Shown one piece after another: positions 26,249 to 35,048 of a stretch of 64,000 bases of DNA. Under the pieces are notes generated by a model. That model searched no databases. It was given only the letters and a program-made list of their open reading frames with translations, and was not told the DNA's origin. The DNA is taken from assembly GCF_014334735.1 (NCBI RefSeq), contig NZ_CP060587.1, positions 2,604,001 to 2,668,000 of the forward strand, given 5' to 3'. Source of the DNA: Aeromicrobium senzhongii (lineage in GTDB: Bacteria; Actinomycetota; Actinomycetes; Propionibacteriales; Nocardioidaceae). The position numbers and the translations under genes are program-made. Positions within the stretch are counted from its first letter, which is position 1; every line of letters starts with the position of its first letter.

Positions 26249-26833
26249 ATGGAATCGGTCGCTCGTTTCGTCCTGACCCATCGGCGTGTGCTGGCCGCGA
26301 TGCTGGCCGGCCTGGCCGTGTGGTCCGCGATCACGGCGGTGACCCACTCCCCCGACTCGCGGGCCGTCGTGGTCGCCGCCCGCGACCTCGGCGGTGGCAC
26401 CGTCGTGCGGGCGGCGGACCTGCAGGTCCGGCGCATCCCCGACCAGTCCGTTCCCGACGGCACCGTCACCACCGGCGACGTCACCGGGCGCGCCCTCTCG
26501 GGAGCGATGCGCGCGGGCGAGATCTTCACCGACCGACGCGTCGTCGACCCGCGCGACCTCGGAGACGGACGCGTCCTGGCCACGGTCGAGGTCCCCGCCG
26601 CCACCGGTGAGCTGCTGCGCGCGGGGGACGCCGTGGACCTGCTGGCGGTGGGCGACGAGGGTGATGCGCACCCGGTCGCCACCGGCGTCGAGGTGGTCAC
26701 GGTCCGCACCGACGTCGAGCGCGAGACGGCGGTCGTCGCCGTGGCCGCCGCCCCCGCCGTGGCCACGAAGGTCGCGCGGGCCTCGGTCACCTCACGGCTC
26801 GCCGCCGTGGTGGTGGCTCGCCAGGCGCGGTGA
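26249..26833 (+). CDS. SAF-domain (CpaB/RcpC-like) membrane-anchored protein
   Basis: 194 residues. A short N-terminus and one helix (about 12-32) are followed by an SAF domain (about 38-105): VVVAARDLGGGTVVRAADLQ and GRALSGAMRAGEIFTDRRVV. The C-terminal part resembles the RcpC/CpaB extension (EVPAATGELLRAGDAVDLLA). In pilus loci such proteins help the outer secretion channel, but no pilus genes adjoin, and in actinobacteria single SAF proteins next to fmdB are common. Role unknown. Confidence 0.82.
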   Translation: MESVARFVLTHRRVLAAMLAGLAVWSAITAVTHSPDSRAVVVAARDLGGGTVVRAADLQVRRIPDQSVPDGTVTTGDVTGRALSGAMRAGEIFTDRRVVDPRDLGDGRVLATVEVPAATGELLRAGDAVDLLAVGDEGDAHPVATGVEVVTVRTDVERETAVVAVAAAPAVATKVARASVTSRLAAVVVARQAR

Positions 26834-26880
26834 GGCGGGCCTACTGTCGAGAGGTCAGCCCCACCATCGAAGGAGCGACC

Positions 26881-27312
26881 ATGCTTCAAGGTTTCAAGGA
26901 CTTCCTGCTGCGAGGCAACATCGTCGACCTCGCCGTCGCCGTCGTCATCGGCACCGCGTTCACCGCCCTGGTCAGTACCTTCACCGCAGCGATCATCGAG
27001 CCGATCATCAACGCGTTCGGCGGCGCCAACGTCGACGGGCTGTCGTACCAGCTGATCGAGAAGAACGACGCGACCGTCATCGACTTCGCCGCGGTCATCA
27101 ACGCGATCATCACGTTCCTCATCACCGCCGCGGTGGTCTACTTCATCTTCGTCGTGCCCTCGAAGAAGCTGATGGAGCGTCTCGCCACGGGCCAGGAGGA
27201 GGAGCCCGAGGGGCCCAGCGAGGACATCCTGCTGCTGCGCGAGATCCGCGACGCCCTCGGTGGCAGCGCCACGCAGCGCGGGCCGGCCCCGGGGGTCGAC
27301 CCCACGGCCTGA
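26881..27312 (+). CDS. mscL: Large-conductance mechanosensitive channel
   Basis: 143 residues. Opens under membrane tension to release solutes on hypo-osmotic shock. MLQGFKDFLLRGNIVDLAVA is the amphipathic N-terminal helix and TM1 start; VINAIITFLITAAVVYFIFV is TM2, preceded by the periplasmic loop. The C-terminal helix (EDILLLREIRDAL) forms the cytoplasmic bundle. I start at the ATG at 26881 behind a clear GAAGGAG; the longer frame from 26830 has no MscL sequence. TACTGT at 26840-26845 is a plausible -10, giving a short leader. Confidence 0.96.
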   Translation: MLQGFKDFLLRGNIVDLAVAVVIGTAFTALVSTFTAAIIEPIINAFGGANVDGLSYQLIEKNDATVIDFAAVINAIITFLITAAVVYFIFVVPSKKLMERLATGQEEEPEGPSEDILLLREIRDALGGSATQRGPAPGVDPTA

Positions 27313-27316
27313 GGGC

Positions 27317-27505
27317 TCAGTCCTTGCCGTGGTGCGGGGGGACGTTCCGGCGCAGCTCGTCGTCACGCGTCGAGCCGCCGCGATCGTCGCCCCATCCCTC
27401 GGAGCGCTCGTCACGGGTCGTGGAGGGCAGCAGGTCGCCCAGCAGCCGCGCCGCGCGCTCGCGACGGGCTCGGCGGGCGGCCTCCTCGCGCTCCTCAGCC
27501 GGCAC
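27317..27505 (-). CDS. Small conserved charged protein
   Basis: 62 residues from a GTG overlapping the end of the upstream epimerase gene by 11 bases. A basic helix (EEREEAARRARRERAARLLG) is followed by LLPSTTRDERSEGW and the ending DDELRRNVPPHHGKD. I recall short actinobacterial proteins of this shape (…TTSDER…, …PPHHG at the end), so I consider it real, though I cannot name a family. Coupled translation with the epimerase gene is likely. Function unknown. Confidence 0.6.
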   Translation of the reverse strand: MPAEEREEAARRARRERAARLLGDLLPSTTRDERSEGWGDDRGGSTRDDELRRNVPPHHGKD

Positions 27506-28388
27506 GGAACCAGTCCGGGGTCAGGACCGGCCGGCTGGGCTTCCAGCCGGTGCGGTCCATGAACAGCTGCGACGTGACCCGCTGCGAGCGGGCCAACAGC
27601 TCGAGCTTGTCGGCCGTGACGCTGAACAGCCAGCGGCGGAAGAACCGGCCGTGGCTGTGGCCCGCGACCCGGGCGATCGCGTCGACGTACTCGCGGCGCT
27701 TGAGCGGCTCGGCCCCCACGTTGTAGGCGCCACTGGGCGCGCCCAGGGCGGCGACGGCCGAGGTGCCGATGTCGAGGGGGTGCACGACGTGCATCCACGA
27801 GTCGGGGTCGCCCAGGCCGATCGGGAGGCGCTTGCGGGCTCGGTGCACGAGGAACTGCGAGTTCGGGTCGTCGCCGCAGATCAGGCCGTAGCGCAGCCGC
27901 ACGGCGACGCCGCCGGCCCGCTCGACCCGCTGGGCGTGCTGCTCGGCGACGGTGAGCGGCTCGCTGACCATCGTCACGTCGATCGGGCCGGACTCGTCGA
28001 TCCACTCCTCGCCGCGAGCGGCGTAGATGAGACTCAGGCTCTGCTGGATCATCAGTCCGGTGCCGCACTCGATCGCCGCGTCGGCCACCACGCCGGCGCC
28101 GATCGTGCGGATCCGGTTGATCTGGTTGAGCGATCCGGGCAGCATCGCGGCCGCTCCGACGGGGACGCGTGTGGCGAAGTTGACCACCGCGTCACAGCCA
28201 CGCATCGCCCGCACCACCGAGGCACGGTCGAGGACGTCGCCCACGATGGCGGTGGCGCCGGTCGACTGCACCTGCCGGGCGGCCGTGGGCGAGCGCACGA
28301 GTCCGACGACCTCGTGCCCGGCGTTCTGCAGGGCCGGGATCGTCGCCCGTCCCATCACGCCGTTGGCGCCCGTCAGCAGGATTCGCAC
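27495..28388 (-). CDS. NAD(P)-dependent epimerase/dehydratase (extended SDR)
   Basis: 297 residues. Rossmann motif ILLTGANGVMGRATIPAL; NVVN-like strand CDAVVNFATRV; LIYAARGEEWIDES at the catalytic region, which lacks the standard YxxxK spacing as far as I can see, so activity is uncertain. C-terminal MHVVHPLDIGTSAVAAL and YNVGAEPLKRREYVDAI are typical of nucleoside-sugar epimerase-like proteins. Starts at GTG 28388 with TAGACT six bases upstream. Substrate unknown. Confidence 0.82.
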   Translation of the reverse strand: MRILLTGANGVMGRATIPALQNAGHEVVGLVRSPTAARQVQSTGATAIVGDVLDRASVVRAMRGCDAVVNFATRVPVGAAAMLPGSLNQINRIRTIGAGVVADAAIECGTGLMIQQSLSLIYAARGEEWIDESGPIDVTMVSEPLTVAEQHAQRVERAGGVAVRLRYGLICGDDPNSQFLVHRARKRLPIGLGDPDSWMHVVHPLDIGTSAVAALGAPSGAYNVGAEPLKRREYVDAIARVAGHSHGRFFRRWLFSVTADKLELLARSQRVTSQLFMDRTGWKPSRPVLTPDWFRAG

Positions 28389-28394
28389 CCGCCG

Positions 28395-28400
28395 AGTCTA
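28395..28400 (-). promoter_or_regulatory. -10 TAGACT of the epimerase gene
   Basis: TAGACT ends exactly six bases before the GTG at 28388. Confidence 0.5.
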
Positions 28401-28510
28401 CGGCCGATATCCGAATCGTGAGACGACTGCGGGTGCCAGGAGCGCCACACGGCCCCACTCGACCCATGTCGACCGCGTGACAGGACGGCCATGGAAAGAT
28501 GGACCGGTGC

Positions 28511-28855
<345 letters not shown>

Positions 28856-30502
28856 TCAGGCCTCGTCACCGCGTCGGAGGTCGATGCTCAGCTCGTCGGC
28901 GTCCAGCCGGGCGAGCATCCGCCCGAGCGCAGCACTGCTGAAGGTGCCGAGCGAGCGCTCGTGCAGCAGCATCCGGCGCTGTCGCTCGATGATCTGCAGC
29001 CGCAGCCGGTTCATCACGTCGCGGTCGTGCGCGTCGTCCTCGGCCTTCTGGGTGACACGCTCGCGCAACAGCTGGGCCTGGTCCGTCGGATCGGCGTCGT
29101 CCAGGACCTCGTTGGCCGCCTCCAGCATCCGGGCGTCCAACTGCTCCCACTCCTGGGTCGACTCCTGCTCGCGCCCCGCCAGACCGAGCAGACGCACCAG
29201 CACCGACAGCGTGCCGCCCTGCACGACCAAGGAGATCAGCGCCACGAAGAAGGCCACCAGGACCAACAGCGAACGACCGTCGGTCTCGGTGGGCAGCGTC
29301 TGGGCCGCGGCCAGCGTCACGACGCCGCGCATGCCCGCCCAGACGAGCACGAGACCCTCGCCCCGCCCGAACCGCGAGGCGTCGTAGAAGTCGATGTCGG
29401 CGGCCACCCGGCGCAGACGGCGGCGCGAGCGGGCCGCGCGCGGATGGCGACTGTGCTCGACCTGCGAGCGCCACCGGTCGATCGCCTCGCGGACCTGCGG
29501 CGAGCGGCGTTCACGACGACGCTCCATGAGCACGATGGTCGCCGTGTAGCCCGCACGGATGGCCAACGCCACGACGAGGGCCACGGCGGCCAGCGTGAAG
29601 GCGCGCGCGACTCCCCCATCGGTGGTCTCCTCGACGTCCTGGACGAGCGCCGAGACCTCCAGTCCCATCGCGAGGAAGACCACGCCCTCGAGGAGGACCT
29701 CAATCGTGCGCCAGTTCTGGTGGTCGGAGAGCCGCTGGCGCGGGCCCAGGTGCTTCGCCCGGCCGTGACCGGTCACGAGGCCCGCGGTGACCGCCGCGAC
29801 CAGGCCGGAGGCGCCCAGGTGCTCCGCCGGCAGGTAGGCCAGGAACGGCACCGTGAAGGAGATCGCGGTCGTCACGGCCGCGTCCTCGATCCGCGCCCGG
29901 ATGCGCAGCAGCACCGCGCCGACCAGCCACCCGATCGAGACGGCGCCGACGACCGCCCACACGAAGTCGCCCAGGACGCCGGCGGCGCTCACGCCGGCCC
30001 CGGTCGCGGCCACGGCGGTCCGCAGCAGCACCAGCGCCGTGGCGTCGTTGAGCAGGCTCTCGCCCTCCAGCACCGTGACCACGCGCGAGGGAGCGCCGAG
30101 GCGCCGCGCGATCGAGGTGGCGACCGCGTCCGTGGGGCTGACGATGGCGCCCAGCGCCACCGCCATCGGGTAGTCGATGCCGTCGATCAGCAGGGTGAAC
30201 AGGCCGCCGAGCACCAAGGAGCTCACGACGACGAGCAGGACCGACAGCCCGCTGATCGTGCGGAAGTCGCGCCGGAAGTCCATCGTCGGCATGTTGACGG
30301 CGGTGGAGTACAGCAGTGGTGGCAGGAGCCCCGACAAGATGAACTCCGGCTCGATGACGAACTCGGGAGTGAACGGCAGCAGGCTGACGACCATGCCCAC
30401 CGCCAGCAGCACGAGCGGGGAGGCGATGCCGATCCGCGGCGCCAGCGCCGAGGCCGCCGTGATCGCCACGATGACGAGAACGGCGATCTGGATCGACTCC
30501 AT
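28856..30502 (-). CDS. Na+/H+ antiporter, NhaP/CPA1 family
   Basis: 548 residues. Exchanges sodium (or potassium) for protons across the membrane. Twelve or so helices in residues 1-420; the transport core has IVSPTDAVATSIARRLGAP and LEGESLLNDATALVLLRTAV (the conserved Asp pair of CPA1). GMRGVVTLAAAQTLP is the late conserved helix. A hydrophilic insert (about 325-375, Arg-rich) and a C-terminal cytoplasmic helical tail (430-548) follow. ATG 30502 is preceded by TACGCT seven bases upstream; a longer frame upstream overlaps the LLM gene and is not NhaP-like. Confidence 0.94.
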   Translation of the reverse strand: MESIQIAVLVIVAITAASALAPRIGIASPLVLLAVGMVVSLLPFTPEFVIEPEFILSGLLPPLLYSTAVNMPTMDFRRDFRTISGLSVLLVVVSSLVLGGLFTLLIDGIDYPMAVALGAIVSPTDAVATSIARRLGAPSRVVTVLEGESLLNDATALVLLRTAVAATGAGVSAAGVLGDFVWAVVGAVSIGWLVGAVLLRIRARIEDAAVTTAISFTVPFLAYLPAEHLGASGLVAAVTAGLVTGHGRAKHLGPRQRLSDHQNWRTIEVLLEGVVFLAMGLEVSALVQDVEETTDGGVARAFTLAAVALVVALAIRAGYTATIVLMERRRERRSPQVREAIDRWRSQVEHSRHPRAARSRRRLRRVAADIDFYDASRFGRGEGLVLVWAGMRGVVTLAAAQTLPTETDGRSLLVLVAFFVALISLVVQGGTLSVLVRLLGLAGREQESTQEWEQLDARMLEAANEVLDDADPTDQAQLLRERVTQKAEDDAHDRDVMNRLRLQIIERQRRMLLHERSLGTFSSAALGRMLARLDADELSIDLRRGDEA

Positions 30503-30528
30503 GGCGGTCAGCGTAGGCGAGCGGGCTC

Positions 30529-31578
30529 TCAGGCGAGCATGTCGCGCACGAGCGGGGCCACCCGGGCCCCGTACAGCTCGATGCTGCGCATCAGCTGCTC
30601 GTGCGGCATCGCGCCGTTGGCGTACTTCAGGTCGAACCGGCTGACGCCCAGTGCCTCCATGTTGGTGGCGATCTTGCGGGCGACGGTCTCGGGCGACCCG
30701 ACGTACAGGGCGCCCTCGGGGCTGGCGTCGCGCTCGAACTGGATCCGCGTGGTGGGCGGCCAGCCGCGCTCGCGGCCGATGCGGTCGCGCTGGGCCTGGA
30801 AGTGGGGGAACAGCTCGTCGCGGGCCTGCTCGTCGCTCGGTGCGACGTGGCCGGGCGAGTGCATCCCGATCGGCAGCGGCTCGACGCCGTCGGCGGCCAA
30901 CAGATCGCGGTAGTAGTTCGCCAGCGGCACGAACTGCGCCGGGGGCCCGCCGATGATCGCCAGCATGAGCGGCAGCCGGTAGTGCGCCGCCCGCACGACC
31001 GACTGCGGCGTGCCGCCGACGCCGATCCACGCCTTGAGCCGGCCCGACTCGGTGGGCGGGTACACGCGCTGGTCCGTCAGCGGCGGACGGATCGAGCCGG
31101 ACCACGTCACGGGCTCCTCGGTCAGCAGGGCCGTGAACAGGTCGAGCTTCTCGGCGAAGAGCCGCTCGTAGTCGGCCAGCTCGAAGCCGAACAGCGGGAA
31201 GGACTCGGTGAACGACCCGCGGCCCAAGATGACCTCGGCGCGGCCGTTCGAGAGGGCGTCGAGCGTCGAGAAGCGCTCGAAGACGCGGATCGGGTCGTCG
31301 GAGCTGAGCACCGTGACGGCCGAGCCGAGGTGGATCCGCTCGGTGCGCGCAGCGATCGCGCCCAGGACGACGTCGGGGGCGGTGATCGCGAAGTCGTCGC
31401 GGTGGTGCTCGCCCAGTCCGATGAAGCTCAGGCCCACGCGGTCGGCCAGCACCGCCTGGTCGACGACCTGCCGCAGCACGACGGCCTGGTGGAGCGGGGC
31501 ACCGTCGGGACCCGCCGCGACGTCGCCGAAGGTGTCCAGGCCCAGCTCGACGGCGGCCGGATCGATGCTCGAGGTCAT
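30529..31578 (-). CDS. LLM-class flavin-dependent oxidoreductase (luciferase-like)
   Basis: 349 residues, bacterial luciferase/F420-type TIM barrel. LGLDTFGDVA at the first strand, SFIGLGEHHRDDFAITAPDV (the EHH motif at the flavin site), RIHLGSAVTVLSSDDPIRVF, and GSPETVARKI in the C-terminal part. Such proteins use FMN or F420; the substrate cannot be told. A TAGGGT -10 precedes its ATG by six bases. The end lies 26 bases from the NhaP start, so the antiporter could be co-transcribed. Confidence 0.9.
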   Translation of the reverse strand: MTSSIDPAAVELGLDTFGDVAAGPDGAPLHQAVVLRQVVDQAVLADRVGLSFIGLGEHHRDDFAITAPDVVLGAIAARTERIHLGSAVTVLSSDDPIRVFERFSTLDALSNGRAEVILGRGSFTESFPLFGFELADYERLFAEKLDLFTALLTEEPVTWSGSIRPPLTDQRVYPPTESGRLKAWIGVGGTPQSVVRAAHYRLPLMLAIIGGPPAQFVPLANYYRDLLAADGVEPLPIGMHSPGHVAPSDEQARDELFPHFQAQRDRIGRERGWPPTTRIQFERDASPEGALYVGSPETVARKIATNMEALGVSRFDLKYANGAMPHEQLMRSIELYGARVAPLVRDMLA

Positions 31579-31584
31579 CGCCCC

Positions 31585-31590
31585 ACCCTA
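31585..31590 (-). promoter_or_regulatory. -10 TAGGGT of the LLM oxidoreductase gene
   Basis: TAGGGT ends six bases before the ATG at 31578. Confidence 0.5.
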
Positions 31591-31610
31591 GTGCCGGAGG
31601 CTGGCCCCGA

Positions 31611-32054
31611 TCAGCGCCAGCGGCGGATGCTGTAGACCAGCAGCACGAGGGCGATCAGGTCCGAGAACCAGATGCCGACCGCACCGACCCAGCCGGCGGC
31701 GGGCAGCTCGGGGCCGAAGCCGACGCCGAGGATCTCGAACTCGGGGATCTGCGGGGACAGGAACCAGACCAGCCCCACGGCGCCGACCCAGATGATGCCC
31801 AGGACGCTGACCAGGATGCGCGGGATGGTGGCGACGCCGTACTGGGCGGCCTCCATGGCCTTCGCCTCGAGCGGGTCGACCAGCCGGTCGGCCCACGTGT
31901 AGTGGCGCGCCAGCAGGACGATGCCGCCGAACATGCCCAGCAGGCCGGGACCGGGCATGACCAGCATGAGGATGCCCAGGACGACGAGGGTCCAGCCCAG
32001 TGCCTCGGAGCCGGTGCGCTCGAACCAGCCCCGCACGCGTGCGCCGATCGTCAT
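31611..32054 (-). CDS. PGPGW-motif membrane protein
   Basis: 147 residues from ATG 32054. The first helix pair carries LVMPGPGLLGMFGGIVLLAR, the PGPG signature of the small actinobacterial PGPGW family. Two further helices (about 78-100, 118-140) follow. Cytoplasmic N-terminus with an amphipathic start. Role unknown. It is encoded downstream of ideR on the same strand (55 bases), and the LLM gene follows after 32 bases. Confidence 0.82.
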   Translation of the reverse strand: MTIGARVRGWFERTGSEALGWTLVVLGILMLVMPGPGLLGMFGGIVLLARHYTWADRLVDPLEAKAMEAAQYGVATIPRILVSVLGIIWVGAVGLVWFLSPQIPEFEILGVGFGPELPAAGWVGAVGIWFSDLIALVLLVYSIRRWR

Positions 32055-32109
32055 GGCGCAAGCATGCCAGCCGGGCTGCAACCCCAGACCGGACGAGGAG
32101 GAGTGCGGC

Positions 32110-32796
32110 TCACCGCGAGACGAAGATGTGGGCGGCGGCTTCGGGATCGATCTCGGCCGTCTCGGACTGACGTGCGACGACGAGGCCGTCGTGGCCCCGC
32201 GAGGCCAGGACGTCGTTGCCGGGCAGGGCGCCGACACGGCGCAGCACGGACATGACCTCGGTGTCCTTCTGCAGCTCCTCGGCGATCCGGCGCACGACCA
32301 CGCGCACCGGCTCCTCGCCGATCGCGGCGGTCAGCAGGGACTGCACGCCGTCGAGGAAGTCGATCGGCGTCTCGTCCTGACCCAGCTCGCCCAGGCCGGG
32401 GATCGGGTTGCCGTACGGAGACTCGGTCGGGTGGCCGAGCAGCTCGATGAGCCGGCGCTCGACCTGCTCGGACATCACGTGCTCCCAGCGACAGGCCTCT
32501 TCGTGGACGTACTCGATCTCCAGACCGATGACGTCGGTGAGCAGCCGCTCGGCGAGCCGGTGCTTGCGCATCACGCGGATGGCCAGCGAGCGGCCGCGCT
32601 CGGAGAGCTCGAGGTGTCGGTCGCCCTCGACCGTCAGCAGTCCGTCGCGCTCCATGCGCGCCACCGTCTGGCTGACCGTCGGGCCACTTTGGTGGAGGCG
32701 CTCGGCGATCCGCGCGCGCAGCGGGATGATCCCCTCCTCCTCCAGCTCGAAGATGGTCCTCAGGTACATCTCGGTGGTGTCGATGAGCTCGCTCAC
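32110..32796 (-). CDS. ideR: Iron-dependent repressor IdeR (DtxR family)
   Basis: 228 residues from GTG 32796. Fe(II)-activated repressor of siderophore and iron-storage genes. With this start, numbering matches DtxR exactly: primary metal site Met10, Cys102, Glu105, His106; ancillary site His79, Glu83, His98. The DNA-binding helix is SGPTVSQTVARMERDGLL (27-50 region). A dimerisation domain and C-terminal SH3-like domain (about 148-228) complete the protein. AACAAT at 32803-32808, six bases before the GTG, supports that start over an ATG nine codons upstream. Divergent from the photolyase gene. Confidence 0.95.
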   Translation of the reverse strand: MSELIDTTEMYLRTIFELEEEGIIPLRARIAERLHQSGPTVSQTVARMERDGLLTVEGDRHLELSERGRSLAIRVMRKHRLAERLLTDVIGLEIEYVHEEACRWEHVMSEQVERRLIELLGHPTESPYGNPIPGLGELGQDETPIDFLDGVQSLLTAAIGEEPVRVVVRRIAEELQKDTEVMSVLRRVGALPGNDVLASRGHDGLVVARQSETAEIDPEAAAHIFVSR

Positions 32797-32802
32797 GCGG
32801 CC

Positions 32803-32808
32803 ATTGTT
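32803..32808 (-). promoter_or_regulatory. -10 AACAAT of ideR
   Basis: AACAAT ends six bases before GTG 32796, arguing for a leaderless ideR message and fixing the start. Confidence 0.45.
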
Positions 32809-32874
32809 CCATGCCGGGACCAATCAAAGGTCCGCCGACCTGCACCCCCGTCCCCGGCGGGAGAGGATGCACTC

Positions 32875-34221
32875 ATGCCCGTCGCGCTGATGTGGTTCCG
32901 CAGCGACCTGCGGCTCCGCGACCACCCGGCGCTGCGCGCCGCCGTGGCCGCGGGCACGGACGGCGTCGTGCCCGTCTTCGTCCTCGACGACCACCTCGAC
33001 GTGACGCGGATGCCGGTCCGCGCGGCCTACCTGACGCGGCTGCTCGCGGAGTTCGACGAGCGGATCGGTGGCCTGCACCTCGTCCGAGGTCGCCCGGAGG
33101 TCGAGATCCTGCGGCTCGTGCAGCAGACGGGCGCCACCAGCGTGCACGTGACGGCCGCCCACACGCCGTACGGGCTGCGCCGCGACCAGGCGGTCGCCGA
33201 GGCGCTCGGCACCATCCCTCTCGTGCGCACCGGGTCGGGCTACGCCGTCGACCCGGGCACGATCCGCAAGGCCGACGGCACGGCCTACCGGGTCTTCACG
33301 CCGTTCTTCCGGTCCTGGCAGGACCGGGGCACCGATCGGCCGGTGGAGCCGATCGATCCTGCAGGCATCCCCTGGCTCCGGCCCGGCGGAGGGACGGACC
33401 TGCCGGAGGCCGAGCCGCCGGACGGAGTCGCGCTCCCGCCCGTCGGCGAGCGCGCCGCGCTCGAGCACTGGCACCGGTGGCTCGACGACCACGTCGATGC
33501 CTACGCCACCGAGCGCGACCGACCCGACCTCGACACCACCTCGCGGATGTCGGTGCACCTGAAGTGGGGGACGGTGCACCCGCGCACCCTGCTGGCCGAC
33601 CTGGCCGAGCGCGCCTCGGACGGGGCTCGCGCCTACGAACGTCAGCTGGCCTTCCGCGAGTTCTACGCCGACGTGCTGCACGAGCGGCCGGACTCGGCCC
33701 ACGGCTACTACGACCGCCGGTACGAGCGCATGCGGTACGACGAGCCGGCCGGCGATTTCGAGGCGTGGCAGCAGGGCCGCACCGGCTTCCCGTTCATCGA
33801 TGCCGGGATGCGCCAGTTGCTCGCCGAGGGCTGGATGCACAACCGGGCGCGGATGGCAGTGGCCAGCTTCCTGGTGAAGGACCTGCACCTGGAGTGGACC
33901 CACGGCGCGCACTGGTTCCTGGAGCGACTCGTCGACGCCGACCTGGCGAACAACCAGCACGGCTGGCAGTGGGTCGCCGGCTGCGGCACGGACGCTGCCC
34001 CGTACTTCCGCGTCTTCAACCCCGTCGCCCAGGGTCGGCGCCTCGACCCCGACGGGACCTACGTCCGGCGCTGGGTGCCAGAGCTGCGCGACGTCCCGGG
34101 TCCGGCCGTGCACGAGCCCTGGACCCTCGACGCACCGCCGGCCGACTATCCGCCGCCCTTGGTCGATCACGCGCTCGAGCGGGCGGAGGCACTGCGCCGG
34201 CACGCCGACCTCGGGCGATAG
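32875..34221 (+). CDS. phrB: Deoxyribodipyrimidine photolyase
   Basis: 448 residues from ATG 32875. Repairs UV pyrimidine dimers with blue light and FADH. The N-terminal alpha/beta antenna domain starts LMWFRSDLRLRDHPAL; DPGTIRKADGTAYRVFTPFF is conserved in CPD class I enzymes. The FAD domain has RTGFPFIDAGMRQLLAEGW, MHNRARMAVASFLVKDLHLE and ANNQHGWQWVAGCGTDAAPY, including the electron-transfer tryptophans. Length is normal. An open frame runs far upstream but only the part from MPVALMWF is photolyase. Confidence 0.96.
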   Translation: MPVALMWFRSDLRLRDHPALRAAVAAGTDGVVPVFVLDDHLDVTRMPVRAAYLTRLLAEFDERIGGLHLVRGRPEVEILRLVQQTGATSVHVTAAHTPYGLRRDQAVAEALGTIPLVRTGSGYAVDPGTIRKADGTAYRVFTPFFRSWQDRGTDRPVEPIDPAGIPWLRPGGGTDLPEAEPPDGVALPPVGERAALEHWHRWLDDHVDAYATERDRPDLDTTSRMSVHLKWGTVHPRTLLADLAERASDGARAYERQLAFREFYADVLHERPDSAHGYYDRRYERMRYDEPAGDFEAWQQGRTGFPFIDAGMRQLLAEGWMHNRARMAVASFLVKDLHLEWTHGAHWFLERLVDADLANNQHGWQWVAGCGTDAAPYFRVFNPVAQGRRLDPDGTYVRRWVPELRDVPGPAVHEPWTLDAPPADYPPPLVDHALERAEALRRHADLGR

Positions 34222-34224
34222 CGT
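34219..34224 (+). promoter_or_regulatory. -10 TAGCGT of the thioesterase-like gene
   Basis: TAGCGT overlaps the photolyase stop and ends six bases before the ATG at 34231. Confidence 0.4.
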
Positions 34225-34230
34225 CGAGGC

Positions 34231-34950
34231 ATGGTCACCATCGCGCGCCAGTTCAACGGTCCCCCCGACTCCGGCAACGGTGGTTGGGTCAGCGGTCTGG
34301 TCGCCGAGGCGTGGCTCGGCCGGGGTCACGCCGGCCCGACGACGGCGCGCCTGCGGATGCCGCCTCCGCTGGACACTCCCCTGGCCTGGGAGCACGACGC
34401 CGACGAGACCCGCCTGATGACCCACGGCGGCGCGGTCGTGGGCACGGCGGGACCGGGGGCGTTCACGCGTGATGCTCCGCCGTTCGCCGACGCCGAGACC
34501 GTCACGGCGGGACTCAAGGCCTACCCCGGCTTCACCACGCACCCGTTCGACCAGTGCTTCACGTGCGGCACCGCGCGCGGCGAGGGCGACGGCCTGCGGA
34601 TCTTCAGCGGCCCGGTGGGTGGCGATCTGACCGCGGCGCCGTGGCACGTGCACGAAGCGCTCGTCGAGGCGGACGGCACGGCCGGCACGCCGATCGCCTG
34701 GGCCGCGCTGGACTGCCCCGGCGGATGGGCGGCCGACTTCTCGGCGCAGCCGATGGTGCTGGGAACCATGACGGCCGAGGTGTACTCCTCCCCCGTCGCC
34801 GGCCGGACCTATCACGCGGTCGGGCAGCTGGCCCGCCGCGAAGGCCGCAAGTTCTTCACCAGCACCGCGCTCCACACCCCCGAGGGCGAGCTCGTCGGCC
34901 GCTCGGAGCAGGTCTGGATCCAGATCGACCTGGCCACCTTCGGCAGCTGA
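34231..34950 (+). CDS. Hotdog-fold thioesterase-like protein
   Basis: 239 residues. The arrangement of two hotdog-like halves with a central cysteine motif (HPFDQCFTCGTARGEGDGLR) and AWAALDCPGGWAADF resembles PaaI/FcoT-like thioesterase-family proteins of actinobacteria. The Cys-x-x-Cys may bind metal. Substrate is probably an acyl-CoA, by family only. Ten bases after the photolyase gene with a -10 hexamer over the junction. Last gene before the 69-bp palindromic element. Confidence 0.7.
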   Translation: MVTIARQFNGPPDSGNGGWVSGLVAEAWLGRGHAGPTTARLRMPPPLDTPLAWEHDADETRLMTHGGAVVGTAGPGAFTRDAPPFADAETVTAGLKAYPGFTTHPFDQCFTCGTARGEGDGLRIFSGPVGGDLTAAPWHVHEALVEADGTAGTPIAWAALDCPGGWAADFSAQPMVLGTMTAEVYSSPVAGRTYHAVGQLARREGRKFFTSTALHTPEGELVGRSEQVWIQIDLATFGS

Positions 34951-34977
34951 CCCGCCCCTACCCCTCCCCCTCCCGCG

Positions 34978-35046
34978 TCCCGAGATTTGCTCCATTTTCT
35001 GCGTTTCAACCAGGTTGAAAGGTCGAGATCGGAGCAAATCTCGGGA
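34978..35046. repeat. 69-bp nested perfect palindromic element
   Basis: Outer arms are a perfect 16-bp inverted repeat, TCCCGAGATTTGCTCC (34978-34993) and GGAGCAAATCTCGGGA (35031-35046). Inner arms TTTCAACC (35004-35011) and GGTTGAAA (35013-35020) enclose a single A. The two spacers between outer and inner arms are both exactly 10 bases and are not complementary to each other. It lies between convergent genes, starting 27 bases after the thioesterase stop and ending 2 bases before the MFS stop. AT content is clearly higher than the surroundings. It could be a two-way terminator or a REP/MITE-type mobile repeat. Confidence 0.9.
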
Positions 35047-35048
35047 GG

